This document shows positions 18,791 to 27,533 of a stretch of 64,000 nucleotides of DNA, piece by piece. Position numbers and translations under genes: made by a program. Numbering within the stretch: the first letter of the stretch is position 1; each line of letters opens with the position of its first letter. The stretch spans positions 62,001-126,000 of the forward strand of contig NZ_QFZZ01000003.1 of NCBI RefSeq assembly GCF_005233515.1, given 5' to 3'. Source of the stretch: Pseudomonas sp. CFBP13508 (GTDB lineage Bacteria; Pseudomonadota; Gammaproteobacteria; Pseudomonadales; Pseudomonadaceae). Under the pieces are notes generated by a model. It was not told the DNA's origin. It ran no database searches and was given only the letters and a program-made list of their open reading frames with translations.

Positions 18791-19009
18791 ATGCCAAGTA
18801 ACTCAGATTCCAACACTTTTACTGCGGATGCATTGACGTTGCTTCTTCACAATCAGCACGCCCTCGGCGCAGCGATCGAAGAAATTACTCACTGGATCTC
18901 AGGAAGCGGTGCAGATATTGTTGCTGATAACGCGGTTGCGGCTTTAGAAACACTGGACAAAAATGCTAAAGCGATTACAGATGCGATCATGCAACTGAGG
19001 CAGTGCTAA
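18791..19009 (+). CDS. Small hypothetical protein, 72 aa
   Basis: ATG at 18791 with AAGGA about eight bases upstream; an in-frame TTG at 18773 is less likely. The sequence is acidic and predicted helical: ADALTLLLHNQHALGAAIEE, THWISGSGADIVADNAV and TLDKNAKAITDAIMQLRQC. It resembles short cytoplasmic helical proteins common in Pseudomonas accessory regions, but I cannot name a family. It stands alone, with 157 bases before the next gene. Confidence 0.55.
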   Translation: MPSNSDSNTFTADALTLLLHNQHALGAAIEEITHWISGSGADIVADNAVAALETLDKNAKAITDAIMQLRQC

Positions 19010-19166
19010 GGAATTGCTCTAACTCACAAACGAACAATCAGCCCACCATGCCCCCGCTCTTCTCTTTGGAATATCCCGCGACCTAGCTCGGATCAATGGT
19101 GTAAAAATTGCAGATTTTGTGGAGTTAAACTATTTCAATTTTTTCTGAGAACCCAGGTAGGTTGTT

Positions 19167-20651
19167 ATGTTTTCAAATGGTAATCGCTTTGAAGAAAATA
19201 TCAAACTTTCCCCAAATGATTGGCTATTTTGGAAAGACGAGGAATTTAACAATTGGAGGCGAGAGCATGATTTCCCACGAATTGTTGAGTTTTTGTTTGA
19301 TAGCTTACCTTACTTCTCACTGTGGCTTTCGGAACAAAAGGGATTGACTGAGCAGGACTTGCTATTTCATGGACCCGCGCGATTTATCAGATTTTACGGA
19401 GAAGATGTAGCTTATCTTGAGCACGACGCAGGGATGTCATTATTTAAGGACATTCGTGCACCTAAGATTGTTAGATATGAATTTATCGAAGAAAGCAATA
19501 TTAAAAATTTACGCCGCCTAAAAATCCTCAGGCAGCTTCGATTTACAAGTTATATCGACTGGGCCTTTGCTAATAGCGCATGGGCCTTCCCAAATAAAAT
19601 AAAAGACATAAGAGAGATATCTCTTTTTTTTACACCTTCAGGAAGAACCTCCAATTCACTTGACTACTTGAATAGCAATTCATACATACAGTTCAACATA
19701 CCATTGTTCATGCCGAGCTTAACCCTCGAGGCGAGAAACTCTAGAGCTTCGGTTAAGGCGCCACCACGGCTTGGATTGCTTAAGCTTGGTGGCGGTGGCG
19801 TAGAAATAAAAAACGGCTTTATTGGAGAAAAAAATCTTGAATTTACAAATATCGATAATCTAACGCTTATCTCTCCAATAATAACAAGCTTTCAAACCAT
19901 TACGTTTTCCACGTTACGTAATCTTACGGTAACCGGGCCAGTTCACGCATTAAATCTCTATCAATGTTCAGTTGAACTTTTCGTGAAAAACGGTGAATTA
20001 TCATCGTGCAAGTTTGAGCATGGCGAACAAGTGATTGATTTAAACAACTCATCATTTAATAGATCTACAATTAGTTCGCGAAAGCTCAATGTAAAGCTGT
20101 TTGCCACTGAGCTTTTGGACTGCAAATTTGAATACTCTAACCCTTTCAATTTTTCACCTAAAGAAAATGAGGATTTTCATAACTCAGCAAAAATGATTTT
20201 TTCGCATCTAGGATATGCGGATTTGGCTGGCGAGCATTTTTTAATGGAAAAAAAAGCAGAAAGGCGAAATATGTGGAAGCTATTCTCAAACATCAAATCT
20301 AATGGAGCCGTGCGAACTAGGTTCTATGCCCTTTTCCGTTTTTTATGGATGTCACTGCAAGAGCTATATTGGGGGTATGGAGAAAAGCCTATCAACATAA
20401 TCCTATCTTCCATTGTGATTATTCTTGCTTTCTCAACACTTGGTTATTTCGAGCAAAGCTCTAGCACTAATAGCGACGCGATGAAATCTTTGATATTTGC
20501 TTTTAAGTCCTATACAAATGTATCGCTATCGGACATAAAGCAGACTAACGAAGCGCTTAATATGCTGGGAGCTGTTATGTCATTTTTTGGTTTAATATCA
20601 GTAGGCTTGCTCATAGCTGCACTATCTTCTAAGTCAAAAGATTATAACTGA
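19167..20651 (+). CDS. Membrane protein with C-terminal ion-channel-like segment
   Basis: 494 residues; ATG at 19167 with AGGTAGG upstream. The N-terminal ~370 residues are soluble with a stretch of short repeated beta-like turns (about 225-330) reminiscent of pentapeptide-type solenoids. Then HLGYADLAGEHFLMEKKAER and a linker lead to YWGYGEKPINIILSSIVIIL, the usual junction to a two-helix channel domain. Two membrane spans (about 407-425 and 467-487) flank FAFKSYTNVSLSDI, where a pore helix would lie; a canonical TVGYG filter is absent. This layout is common in proteins annotated pentapeptide-repeat/potassium-channel family. The gene is among the most AT-rich in the window, a sign of transfer. 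A membrane effector role is conceivable but inferred. Confidence 0.6.
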   Translation: MFSNGNRFEENIKLSPNDWLFWKDEEFNNWRREHDFPRIVEFLFDSLPYFSLWLSEQKGLTEQDLLFHGPARFIRFYGEDVAYLEHDAGMSLFKDIRAPKIVRYEFIEESNIKNLRRLKILRQLRFTSYIDWAFANSAWAFPNKIKDIREISLFFTPSGRTSNSLDYLNSNSYIQFNIPLFMPSLTLEARNSRASVKAPPRLGLLKLGGGGVEIKNGFIGEKNLEFTNIDNLTLISPIITSFQTITFSTLRNLTVTGPVHALNLYQCSVELFVKNGELSSCKFEHGEQVIDLNNSSFNRSTISSRKLNVKLFATELLDCKFEYSNPFNFSPKENEDFHNSAKMIFSHLGYADLAGEHFLMEKKAERRNMWKLFSNIKSNGAVRTRFYALFRFLWMSLQELYWGYGEKPINIILSSIVIILAFSTLGYFEQSSSTNSDAMKSLIFAFKSYTNVSLSDIKQTNEALNMLGAVMSFFGLISVGLLIAALSSKSKDYN

Positions 20652-21094
20652 ACGTTTTTGCGGGTAGTTATGGCACCAACACACGACATACAGCCAGAAG
20701 CGGTGACTTCCAGCATATACACTTCCATAAATTCGTTCCTCAATGGCCACTGGCTTCATAAATAGCGAGTTCAATGCAGAGGGGCGACTGGAATCACCGC
20801 CTGTCGGTTTACGTGTGGTAGATGCTCGGGCACCGCTTTAGGCCGATTGTGATTTTTGTCGACCAATGGATAGGACGCCGTTTATGTTCAATTGTCCCCT
20901 AGACCCTCCAAAAGGCTTTGGACCTTTTTCCTTTCTCGAGCGTGGCAAGCAAACCTGCCTATATTGAATGACTAGATGTTCTCGGGATCAGAGGCGGTCC
21001 AAATCGCCTACCTGAAAGGCAGATTGCACTTTTCAAGAATTGAACTACCGTGACTCTGTAGCGCTAGCAACATGCCATCTTCTTCGGAGGGTCT
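20652..21094. other. Intergenic, no gene seen
   Basis: 443 bases between the channel-like gene and the metallopeptidase gene. No open frame of interest, named repeat or RNA is visible. CGGAGG at its right edge is the ribosome-binding site of the next gene. Confidence 0.5.
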
Positions 21095-21619
21095 ATGTAT
21101 AAGGGCTCGTGCTTTTTTTTAGTATTGAAAGGATACGCTGTTGGAATAAGCCTCCTTCTCGTTCCTCACGCCACCATCGCTCAGCAAATACTCAACCTTG
21201 GGCCATTACCCGGTGTGGGACAGGTTACCGAAATGCTTGAGCCGGGAACTGGACAAGGTTTTTCAGGGTTAGCCACAATCTATATGGGTCAGCCGGTCAT
21301 CTTCTACGACAATGTCTGGGTACAGCGCTTTGGAGGCGTCGGATCGCCCGGGTTCCGGTTCATCCGTGCACATGAGTATGCGCACCATTTTCGTGGCCAT
21401 ATCCTTGCTCAGTTGAACTCTCCTCCCCAAATGTTGCCAACTCTCGGATATCAGGCTGAGCTAGACGCAGATTGCGCTGCTGTTCGATATCTGCGCCAGA
21501 CAGGTGATCCAGCTGCCATCCAAGCGGGATACCAGATATATCAGACCATCGTGCCCCCACAGGACATGAACGGTCGTCCAGGATCCATTGCACGGATCAA
21601 CAACATGAATGGTTGCTGA
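21095..21619 (+). CDS. Secreted HEXXH zinc metallopeptidase-like protein
   Basis: 174 residues with a good ribosome-binding site (GGAGG). The N-terminus is a signal peptide: basic start, hydrophobic GYAVGISLLLVPHATIA, then a plausible cleavage after TIAQ, so the product should be periplasmic or exported. RAHEYAHHFRGH contains HEYAH, the HEXXH zinc site, and AELDADCAAVRYL about 50 residues later offers the third ligand, a gluzincin-like layout as in small M48-type proteins. Substrate unknown. It stands alone, with about 500 bases before the lipase gene. Family placement is by motif. Confidence 0.65.
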   Translation: MYKGSCFFLVLKGYAVGISLLLVPHATIAQQILNLGPLPGVGQVTEMLEPGTGQGFSGLATIYMGQPVIFYDNVWVQRFGGVGSPGFRFIRAHEYAHHFRGHILAQLNSPPQMLPTLGYQAELDADCAAVRYLRQTGDPAAIQAGYQIYQTIVPPQDMNGRPGSIARINNMNGC

Positions 21620-22122
21620 CATGGCCAGACGCTCGAACAGGTCGACTACAAAAGGTTCCGTGTTCGTTCGGGTAGTTTCTGGCCGATAGCCCTGACTCAG
21701 GTGGAAGGATAAACTGGCCGGAATAGTCCTCGGCGTTTCAGTTCCACCGTTGACCCATAAATAAATGTCGGATTTTTTTGGTGTAACCCAGCCATCCAAA
21801 GTGCCAATAAATTCTAAAAAACTCGATTATTAACGATATCGCTATCTGAAATATCGTTTCTTGATATTTTGTGTTTCAGATCAGATACAGGTTGAGTTTT
21901 TTCTATATTTGCTACAACACATATAGCTATTAGCCATAAGCCATCAATGGCGTAAGCTTCCAAGTTCTGCTAAAGATACTCAGTATTCGTTTGCTCTTCT
22001 GAAATGTGCAGCCGCTGTTCGCAACAGTTCGCCATTGATTGTTTGGCCTCTCGAATTACGATGTGGGAGGGTATGAGATTCCACCCAGCGTCGTCTCTCG
22101 ACGGTCATTTGGAAACAATACA
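21620..22122. other. Intergenic, AT-rich, no gene seen
   Basis: 503 bases. Contains a short inverted repeat, ACGATAT/ATATCGT, at 21833-21857 that could be an operator for the downstream lipase gene. No RNA or coding remnant recognised. An in-frame TTG at 22039 could extend the lipase but lacks a ribosome-binding site. Confidence 0.4.
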
Positions 22123-23724
22123 ATGCCACATCGTTATCCGATCATTTATATCCGCGGCTATGCCATGAGTGTTGGCGAGCGTAATGACACAGCAGCCGAT
22201 CCTTTTTGCGGGTTTAACGTTGGTTCCACACTTTATCGGGCAGCTTCCAAGAAGACCGAACGACCAGAAAAATTCGTATTCGAGTCGCCCCTAGTTCGCC
22301 TTACTACAGAATTCCAGTATCAGCATGTGTACCAAAATGGTCTGGATATCATGGACGAGGCTTGGACGCCGCCGACGGACGAGCAAGGTGTTCCGATTCC
22401 GGGCATTCCTTCCTGCTCCATCGTCATCTTCAGATACTACGACGATGGCTCCGATGTATTGGGTGATGGCAAGTCACGAAATATCAAGGAGTATGCGCTT
22501 GGTTTAAACGACTTGATTCTCAAGATCAAAACACGTGTGCTTGAGTACAGGCCGCCTCAAGGGCAACGCATGAAGGCAGAAGATTTCCGTTGCTATTTGG
22601 TAGCTCATTCGATGGGCGGACTGGTTGCACGGGCTTTTTTGCAAGATGTAAGTGGCAGATACTCAGAAGCTAAAGCGACAGTCGACAAGTTATTCACCTT
22701 TGCTACGCCGCATAACGGCATCGACGTGCTGGGGTTCAACGTGCCCGAGTGGTTGACCAAGGATCAGGCTAATACGTTTAACCGCGACGAAATGAGGAGG
22801 TACCTTAACCTCACCGCCATTTCCCCTGAATTCAACGACCGGGTGGACCTAATCCCGAGTAGCGCAATGGATCCCAACAAGATCTTCTGCATGGTAGGGA
22901 CCAATAGGGGCGATTACGAAGTTGCCCAAGGCGCCGTTAGAGCTTTTGTAGGTCATGGCAGCGACGGGTTGGTTCGCATAGAGAACGCTTCGCTTTGGGG
23001 AGTGGATAAAAAATTGGCCCCTATCCAAGTCGCCACGGCGTACACGTACCGCGCGCACTCTGGTTACTTCGGCATCGTTAACTCCGAAGAAGCTTATCAG
23101 AACTTGGTGCGCTTTCTGTTTGGCGACGTACGTGTGGATATTCACCTGGAGGTCGAGAGCATTTCCTTGCCCATGAGTGTTGAAACGGCGGTCGAGCAAG
23201 GCAAGAAGCTCGAGGCCGGCTACCAGTTCGAGTTCCGCGCCGCGCCCAAAGGCAAGCGATGGTTCCTGACGCGCCGGCAATCCGTCGAAGACTCGCCCGC
23301 ATGTCGATCACATGCCGACCTGACGAGCAATGACTTGTCTCGGAGGGTTGTGTATCTGTCCACCGTGTTTCTATCCAAGAGGGGCAAGGTTGATGCGGAC
23401 AGGGCACTGACCTACGTCATGACTTTTGCCGCAAAAGTCCCCGACTACGTAGTAGACCGCCGCTTCCTTCCCAATGTGCATTACGAGGGAACCGACCTAT
23501 TTAGGGGGACGGCAATCGTGAGGCTGACCCCGCCTGCGCAGTCCGCCCCCCAAGCTGCCTGGAATGTCAGTCTAGGCTGGATTGAGCAGCCGAACGATGT
23601 GATCAGTCAGGATCTGCTGTTCACAGCGAATAATCCTTGCGTGGAGGTTTCGCTGCCATTTAATCAGATTCGCAAGCCCGGGATTAAAGGGCAATTGAGA
23701 TTGAAAGTGCAGCCTTGGGAGTAA
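22123..23724 (+). CDS. Esterase/lipase-family alpha/beta hydrolase
   Basis: 533 residues from ATG 22123 (GGAAAC upstream). The start YPIIYIRGYAMSV is the first strand and oxyanion-loop region of PGAP1/lipase-type hydrolases. YLVAHSMGGLVARAF holds the nucleophile Ser in AHSMG (the usual G-x-S-x-G with Ala at the first place), and TFATPHNGIDVLG follows as in triacylglycerol lipases. The region after about residue 330 is a beta-rich extension without a name. There is no signal peptide. The membrane TPR-like gene follows 39 bases later and is probably co-transcribed, so the two may act together, for example as lipase effector and membrane partner or immunity protein; that pairing is inferred from position only. 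Confidence 0.65.
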   Translation: MPHRYPIIYIRGYAMSVGERNDTAADPFCGFNVGSTLYRAASKKTERPEKFVFESPLVRLTTEFQYQHVYQNGLDIMDEAWTPPTDEQGVPIPGIPSCSIVIFRYYDDGSDVLGDGKSRNIKEYALGLNDLILKIKTRVLEYRPPQGQRMKAEDFRCYLVAHSMGGLVARAFLQDVSGRYSEAKATVDKLFTFATPHNGIDVLGFNVPEWLTKDQANTFNRDEMRRYLNLTAISPEFNDRVDLIPSSAMDPNKIFCMVGTNRGDYEVAQGAVRAFVGHGSDGLVRIENASLWGVDKKLAPIQVATAYTYRAHSGYFGIVNSEEAYQNLVRFLFGDVRVDIHLEVESISLPMSVETAVEQGKKLEAGYQFEFRAAPKGKRWFLTRRQSVEDSPACRSHADLTSNDLSRRVVYLSTVFLSKRGKVDADRALTYVMTFAAKVPDYVVDRRFLPNVHYEGTDLFRGTAIVRLTPPAQSAPQAAWNVSLGWIEQPNDVISQDLLFTANNPCVEVSLPFNQIRKPGIKGQLRLKVQPWE

Positions 23725-23763
23725 ACCTGAGGAAAATCCGAATGTAGAGTGGAGATCGGTGAA

Positions 23764-24633
23764 ATGGCGGATGACTCAGGGTTTTATGTCGCTGCTGAAA
23801 AGAGCGATCCATCGCTGATTGCTTCAACTTTTAATGCGTTTGATGCACGATTAAAGCTACTTGAAAAACCAAAGGACACCAGCCTTTTGGAAAAAGTGCA
23901 GAAACGAGGAAGCTTTCTAACTTTGATTATCGGGATTGTACTCAGCCTAGTTTCATTATTTAACGTGTTCTGGAGTCAGCCCAAGGAAGCGGCCTTCAGA
24001 GATATGGCGGAATTCAATAAGTCAGTCAATGCCGTGTCAAACTTGCGGCAGAACCTCATTCAGGTCAGCTACCAGTCTACTAATGACGAAATGAAGATGG
24101 CGTTGAACTCTATGGTGACCCCGCAGGTACTGGCGAACATACAATATGCTACCTCCTTGTTGCCTGAGGTCGGGAAAGCGGCAGGTGTCCCGCAGTTAAT
24201 AGTTTTAATCTCTGAAGCGATCAATGTTTATGACTGGGAAAATGCCGAAAAGCTCGTAAATGAAGCAGTATCGCGAAAATCAATACCCACTTTGCAATCC
24301 GAGGCACTGCGTTATAAGGGGCGTCTCATGTTTTTAAGGGGACGTATCAACGAAGGTCGTAGTGCTTTTGAACAGGCTTTGACTGCAATCGTAGACGAGC
24401 CGGGCTGGGGTATTAACGGCATGAGGGCGTACTTGGTAGCGGACTGGGCGGTTGCGGAGGTTTCGCTCGGCGATTGTAATTCGGCCGAGGCACGCGCTCA
24501 GCAGTTTATCGAATTCGTCACCCAGCCACAAATTCCTGCACCCACCAAGGCAGCCTTGATCGCGACTTTTAAATCACAAATGAGGCAACAAAACCGCTGT
24601 GCGATGCCCGAGGCGTTGAGCGGTCTCAACTAA
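23764..24633 (+). CDS. Single-pass membrane protein with TPR-like C-terminus
   Basis: 289 residues from ATG 23764 (GGAG about ten bases upstream); a GTG five codons earlier is possible. A short cytoplasmic part is followed by one hydrophobic span, GSFLTLIIGIVLSLVSLFNV (about residues 48-67), and then a helical domain. INVYDWENAEKLVNEAV, ALRYKGRLMFLRGRINEGRS and AVAEVSLGDCNSAEARAQQF have the spacing of degenerate TPR helices. It sits 39 bases after the lipase gene. Likely a partner of that lipase; function otherwise unknown. Confidence 0.55.
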   Translation: MADDSGFYVAAEKSDPSLIASTFNAFDARLKLLEKPKDTSLLEKVQKRGSFLTLIIGIVLSLVSLFNVFWSQPKEAAFRDMAEFNKSVNAVSNLRQNLIQVSYQSTNDEMKMALNSMVTPQVLANIQYATSLLPEVGKAAGVPQLIVLISEAINVYDWENAEKLVNEAVSRKSIPTLQSEALRYKGRLMFLRGRINEGRSAFEQALTAIVDEPGWGINGMRAYLVADWAVAEVSLGDCNSAEARAQQFIEFVTQPQIPAPTKAALIATFKSQMRQQNRCAMPEALSGLN

Positions 24634-25153
24634 GCTGGATAAACGGACTCAGGGGTAGCGTCTCGGTGGTGGTTCAAGCGGATGTCTCCAGTATGCTGAA
24701 AACGTCGCTAATAAAGTGGACAGCGGATTTAAGGTTGGTGCGGTACCTATGATTCGAGTCTGGACGAGTATGCAGCGAGTTAACATCTGACGGCGCTGGT
24801 GAATGCATTTCCGTTGGGCTGGATCTCGCGGTTTGCTTAGTGCCAATTACAGAGTACCTACACCATCCGACCCGTTTTCAATGAATCACGTCCGGTAATG
24901 CTGGCGGGTCAGTTTGTAATCTGCATACCCATCTGCCCTGATATCCAGTCGATCGACGCGACACCGGTGGTTGCCAACTTACTGGCTTACCTATGTAAGG
25001 GTCATAACGAACGCTGAGGCAAGCAGGTGGGCATTGGGAGGTCTAATTCGCGGTATAAAATCGTTGGCGAATCTCCGCAATACTCATGCCCTTGGAAAAC
25101 ATCCTGACATTGTGATCCATCGGTGGTTTGTGCTGGTCGCCAGATCTGAATTC
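24634..25153. other. Intergenic, no gene seen
   Basis: 520 bases between the TPR-like gene and the convergent HAD-fold gene. I found no ribosome-binding site with an open frame, no repeat pair and no transposase fragment I can name. Confidence 0.45.
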
Positions 25154-25609
25154 CTAGTATCTCAGCAGCTGCAAGCTTTCGCTTTCAATGGCGGAACGAA
25201 GCTCCCTCTCTTCTATTTCGCGGAACCCATCGTCGCAAAGAATGAGTTTGGAGAGGCTAAACCAGCAGACCGCGCAATCATCGACAGCAATCCAGCTTGT
25301 GTGTTCAGGGTGAGAGTCAAGCCAGCTCAATGCTTCGCCCTCTCGTCCACCAGGACGCTGGGAATCTTCCAGGATTGGAGTTGAGCCAATGATTCGGTCT
25401 TGCAGATATGAAGGAAATAGCGACTTTAATTCATCCAAGGTGCGATTCACGCGCCAAGTGCTGCTGATGACGACGTACGTGCTTGGGTAATCATGCAGAA
25501 CTGCCGATAACCTCGGGAGGTACGCAAACGGTGCAGACTCCTTTGCAGGCCGGTCTTTTCGAGGAAAAAGAGGATGCAGAACACCATCGATATCTAGAAA
25601 AATTATCAA
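25154..25609 (-). CDS. HAD-fold domain protein (Swiss-army-knife RNA-repair HAD type)
   Basis: 151 residues if started at TTG 25609, which has AGGAGAGG immediately upstream; a longer frame to 25687 lacks such a signal and adds 26 unlike residues. The protein opens with LIIFLDIDGVLHP, HAD motif I (DxD), then VVISSTWR (motif II Ser/Thr), and WIAVDDCAVCW near the end (motif IV acidic pair). It matches the small HAD domains that Aravind's group linked to RNA repair and conflict systems. Starting at the first HAD strand is usual for this group and supports the TTG. No partner gene is adjacent. Confidence 0.65.
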   Translation of the reverse strand: MIIFLDIDGVLHPLFPRKDRPAKESAPFAYLPRLSAVLHDYPSTYVVISSTWRVNRTLDELKSLFPSYLQDRIIGSTPILEDSQRPGGREGEALSWLDSHPEHTSWIAVDDCAVCWFSLSKLILCDDGFREIEERELRSAIESESLQLLRY

Positions 25610-25839
25610 CTTACCTCTCCTGAGAAATTTGGGATCTGCTGACCCTTCGAACCAAAAAGCGCAACGACTGTGATGGCCGACTTTCATTCAGTACGCTAAG
25701 CGTAGTAGCGCTTGAAAAACTCTTTCGGCCGGAATTGGTTTCGTCCGTCAACGACTGCTCACAAGGGGAGTAATACATGATCAGCAAATCCTAAAGTCAA
25801 GAAAAGGTCCATTCTTGCAAGCTTTCATGATTCACGGGA

Positions 25840-26289
25840 TCAAAAGACCAACCCCTCCACTAGCTGAATCAGCAGCTCGTCTACTCGGCGGGTGCCCTGT
25901 GTTGTGGAGAGCATTGCGATTGGGTTTTTGCCCGAAAATCGGGATTTCGGTTTTGTGAGCCAGTTTTCGGCTTTCTCATCGTCTCCGAAAACCACCGCTG
26001 CCATGGCCGTAGTATGTGCAACACGAAATAGTCGGTCACTCTCGTCTACTGTTAGCCGCTGATTTAGCATCAACTTCGTTTTGAGGGCCTTGAGCGAAAT
26101 GATCAGGTCACGTGCTTCAACGCTTATGGTCCCATGATCGTAGAGGTGATTGACAATGCTGGCTGGGAATCCAGCCTCAATCAGATCGTGGATATCCTGA
26201 TCTGAGGCATCGATAGGGATATGAAGAGACTGTTCTAAGCGAAGCCGGTAGGCGCGCTTAGAATCTTCACGAAAAGTATCTGTAAGCAT
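25840..26289 (-). CDS. ParS/Xre-MbcA-type antitoxin-like protein (DUF2384), orphan
   Basis: 149 residues from ATG 26289; an in-frame GTG at 26319 is an alternative. The C-terminal block RLFRVAHTTAMAAVVFGDDE, AENWLTKPKSRFSGKNPIAM and RRVDELLIQLVEGLVF is the DUF2384 toxin-binding module of Xre/MbcA/ParS antitoxins. The N-terminal helices (about 15-60) take the place of the HTH region. Such antitoxins are normally followed by a RES-domain toxin that depletes NAD; here the downstream side holds only 230 bases and then the HAD gene, so it is an orphan or has lost its toxin. Family call good. Confidence 0.75.
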   Translation of the reverse strand: MLTDTFREDSKRAYRLRLEQSLHIPIDASDQDIHDLIEAGFPASIVNHLYDHGTISVEARDLIISLKALKTKLMLNQRLTVDESDRLFRVAHTTAMAAVVFGDDEKAENWLTKPKSRFSGKNPIAMLSTTQGTRRVDELLIQLVEGLVF

Positions 26290-26386
26290 AGGGGACCTAT
26301 TTTGTTCGCTTCTTTCCACGAGGTTCTCAACTCATCTTGCACCATTGACGGTGAATGGACTTATTCACCCTAGTTACAAGCGCTCT

Positions 26387-26611
26387 TCAGTAATCACTGT
26401 CCAGACCTATAAATCTTCGTGCCCCTGGTGTAGGAGCAGCTCGACGTAACGCTGGCCGCCGTTCAAGGTCTCGCTCAGCCGCGTACACTGCGTTCAAAAG
26501 ACTGTCCATAACTCTTCGCTTCGTCTTATGCACCACTTCGATGTTGAATTTTTCTAAAGCTACTTTTCTGCGCTTATCAAAATGAATCGCTTTGAGGTTG
26601 CTAGTTATGCT
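26387..26611 (-). pseudogene. Possible small-gene remnant without a start codon upstream
   Basis: An open frame of 74 codons reads like protein: LKAIHFDKRRKVALEKFNIE and MDSLLNAVYAAERDLERRP, ending ARRFIGLDSDY. The only ATG is at 26509 and would make a 40-residue peptide; TAA precedes the frame at 26614. I do not recognise it. It may be the C-terminal scrap of a truncated island gene. Confidence 0.25.
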
Positions 26612-27243
26612 TTATAACTGATATTAGTGCACATTCTCCCCACAACCAAGAGAGCTATGATCTAAATGACCGAACGGTAATGAGACTAGGGAAAGTAGAG
26701 AGTAAGTGGGGGAGAGAATTAGTGGTCAGACAGCGTTTTCGTTTAATAATGCCTTACAGTCTTCATGTGACTAGACGTGATAGTTTTGGTCGCATTTTGA
26801 ACGACCGCCAACTGAGTAGACTCAGATTTTTTCAGCCCCCCACCAACTCACACTATGACTACAGGCTCGTGTTTGGCCTTATTTGCTGACTTGTCGATCA
26901 ATTCGCGGTTCATTTCTTGCCTCTAATATTTCGCGGTAACAATTACTGGAACTGTTCGAAGCACGGATAAGCATCGTTTTTTATTGACAACATCCTATAC
27001 AGCGGAAGCGATCAGCCTTTGCGGTGGAAGTGGTGCACGGAGCGTGATCAGCAGTGCCAAGGTGTGCTTATGTGGCCGTAGTGACGAGATGAACACCACT
27101 CCAAATACCTCACCCGGGTTGCATTTAATAAATCATCATGATTTGATGAAAGAATGGGCAAAAGCACAATGGCACCTAGGTATTCTTGGTCGAAAGACCG
27201 GGCAGAAAGTATGCGGAGGGAAAATTTGAGCACCACATAAGAG
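26612..27243. other. Right end of the island, no gene seen
   Basis: About 630 AT-rich bases before the tRNA fragment. A 69-codon open frame at 26680-26889 has no ribosome-binding site and low-complexity composition, so I do not call it. The element's right terminus must lie here, but I see no inverted repeat or second attachment-site copy inside the window. Confidence 0.45.
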
Positions 27244-27266
27244 TTCGAGTCCGTGTGGGCCCACCA
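27244..27266 (+). other. tRNA 3'-end fragment, probable attachment-site (island boundary)
   Basis: TTCGAGT is a T-loop, CCGTG the 3' side of a T-stem, TGGGCCC the 3' acceptor strand, then discriminator A and CCA. The bases to the left (CATAAGAG) cannot pair with CCGTG to close the T-stem (CACGG would be needed), and no anticodon arm lies upstream, so this is not a tRNA gene. Such 3'-end duplicates are left at the far end of islands that integrate into tRNA genes. The intact gene should have a 5' acceptor GGGCCCA and lie left of the window. The tRNA type cannot be told. Confidence 0.75.
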
Positions 27267-27271
27267 AATTG

Positions 27272-27300
27272 AAAAGCCGCGCTTGATGCGCGGCTTTTTT
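27272..27300 (+). terminator. Rho-independent terminator after the tRNA fragment
   Basis: AAAAGCCGCGC and GCGCGGCTTTT pair over a 5-base loop and run into a T-tract. It sits six bases after CCA, as expected for the original tRNA terminator, and marks where core sequence resumes. Confidence 0.85.
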
Positions 27301-27533
27301 GTGGGTGCAGTTATCAAGTCTTGCGAATTCCGACCCAGGAAGAAAGCTGCGCTATCTGTAGGAACATTCTGAAGCGATGTTTCAGGGACGTTTGCAGCCT
27401 TGTTAGGCTTTCCTGCAAGCAATTAATCTCCTGACGCATCGCCGCCCAGGATTGTTTTCATGCTCATGAATGCTGCTCCAACAATCAGGGAAGCAGCCGG
27501 CCAAGCAACCTGGATCGATCTTGCCTACCCGAC

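Noticed and set aside
1..27243. CRISPR array, retron or CBASS/Thoeris/BREX core genes
   Set aside because: No regular spaced direct repeats, reverse transcriptase, cyclase, TIR/SIR2 or PglZ-like motifs are visible in the island.
27244..27266. A functional tRNA gene
   Set aside because: Only the T-loop and 3' acceptor are present; the T-stem, anticodon and D arms are missing.
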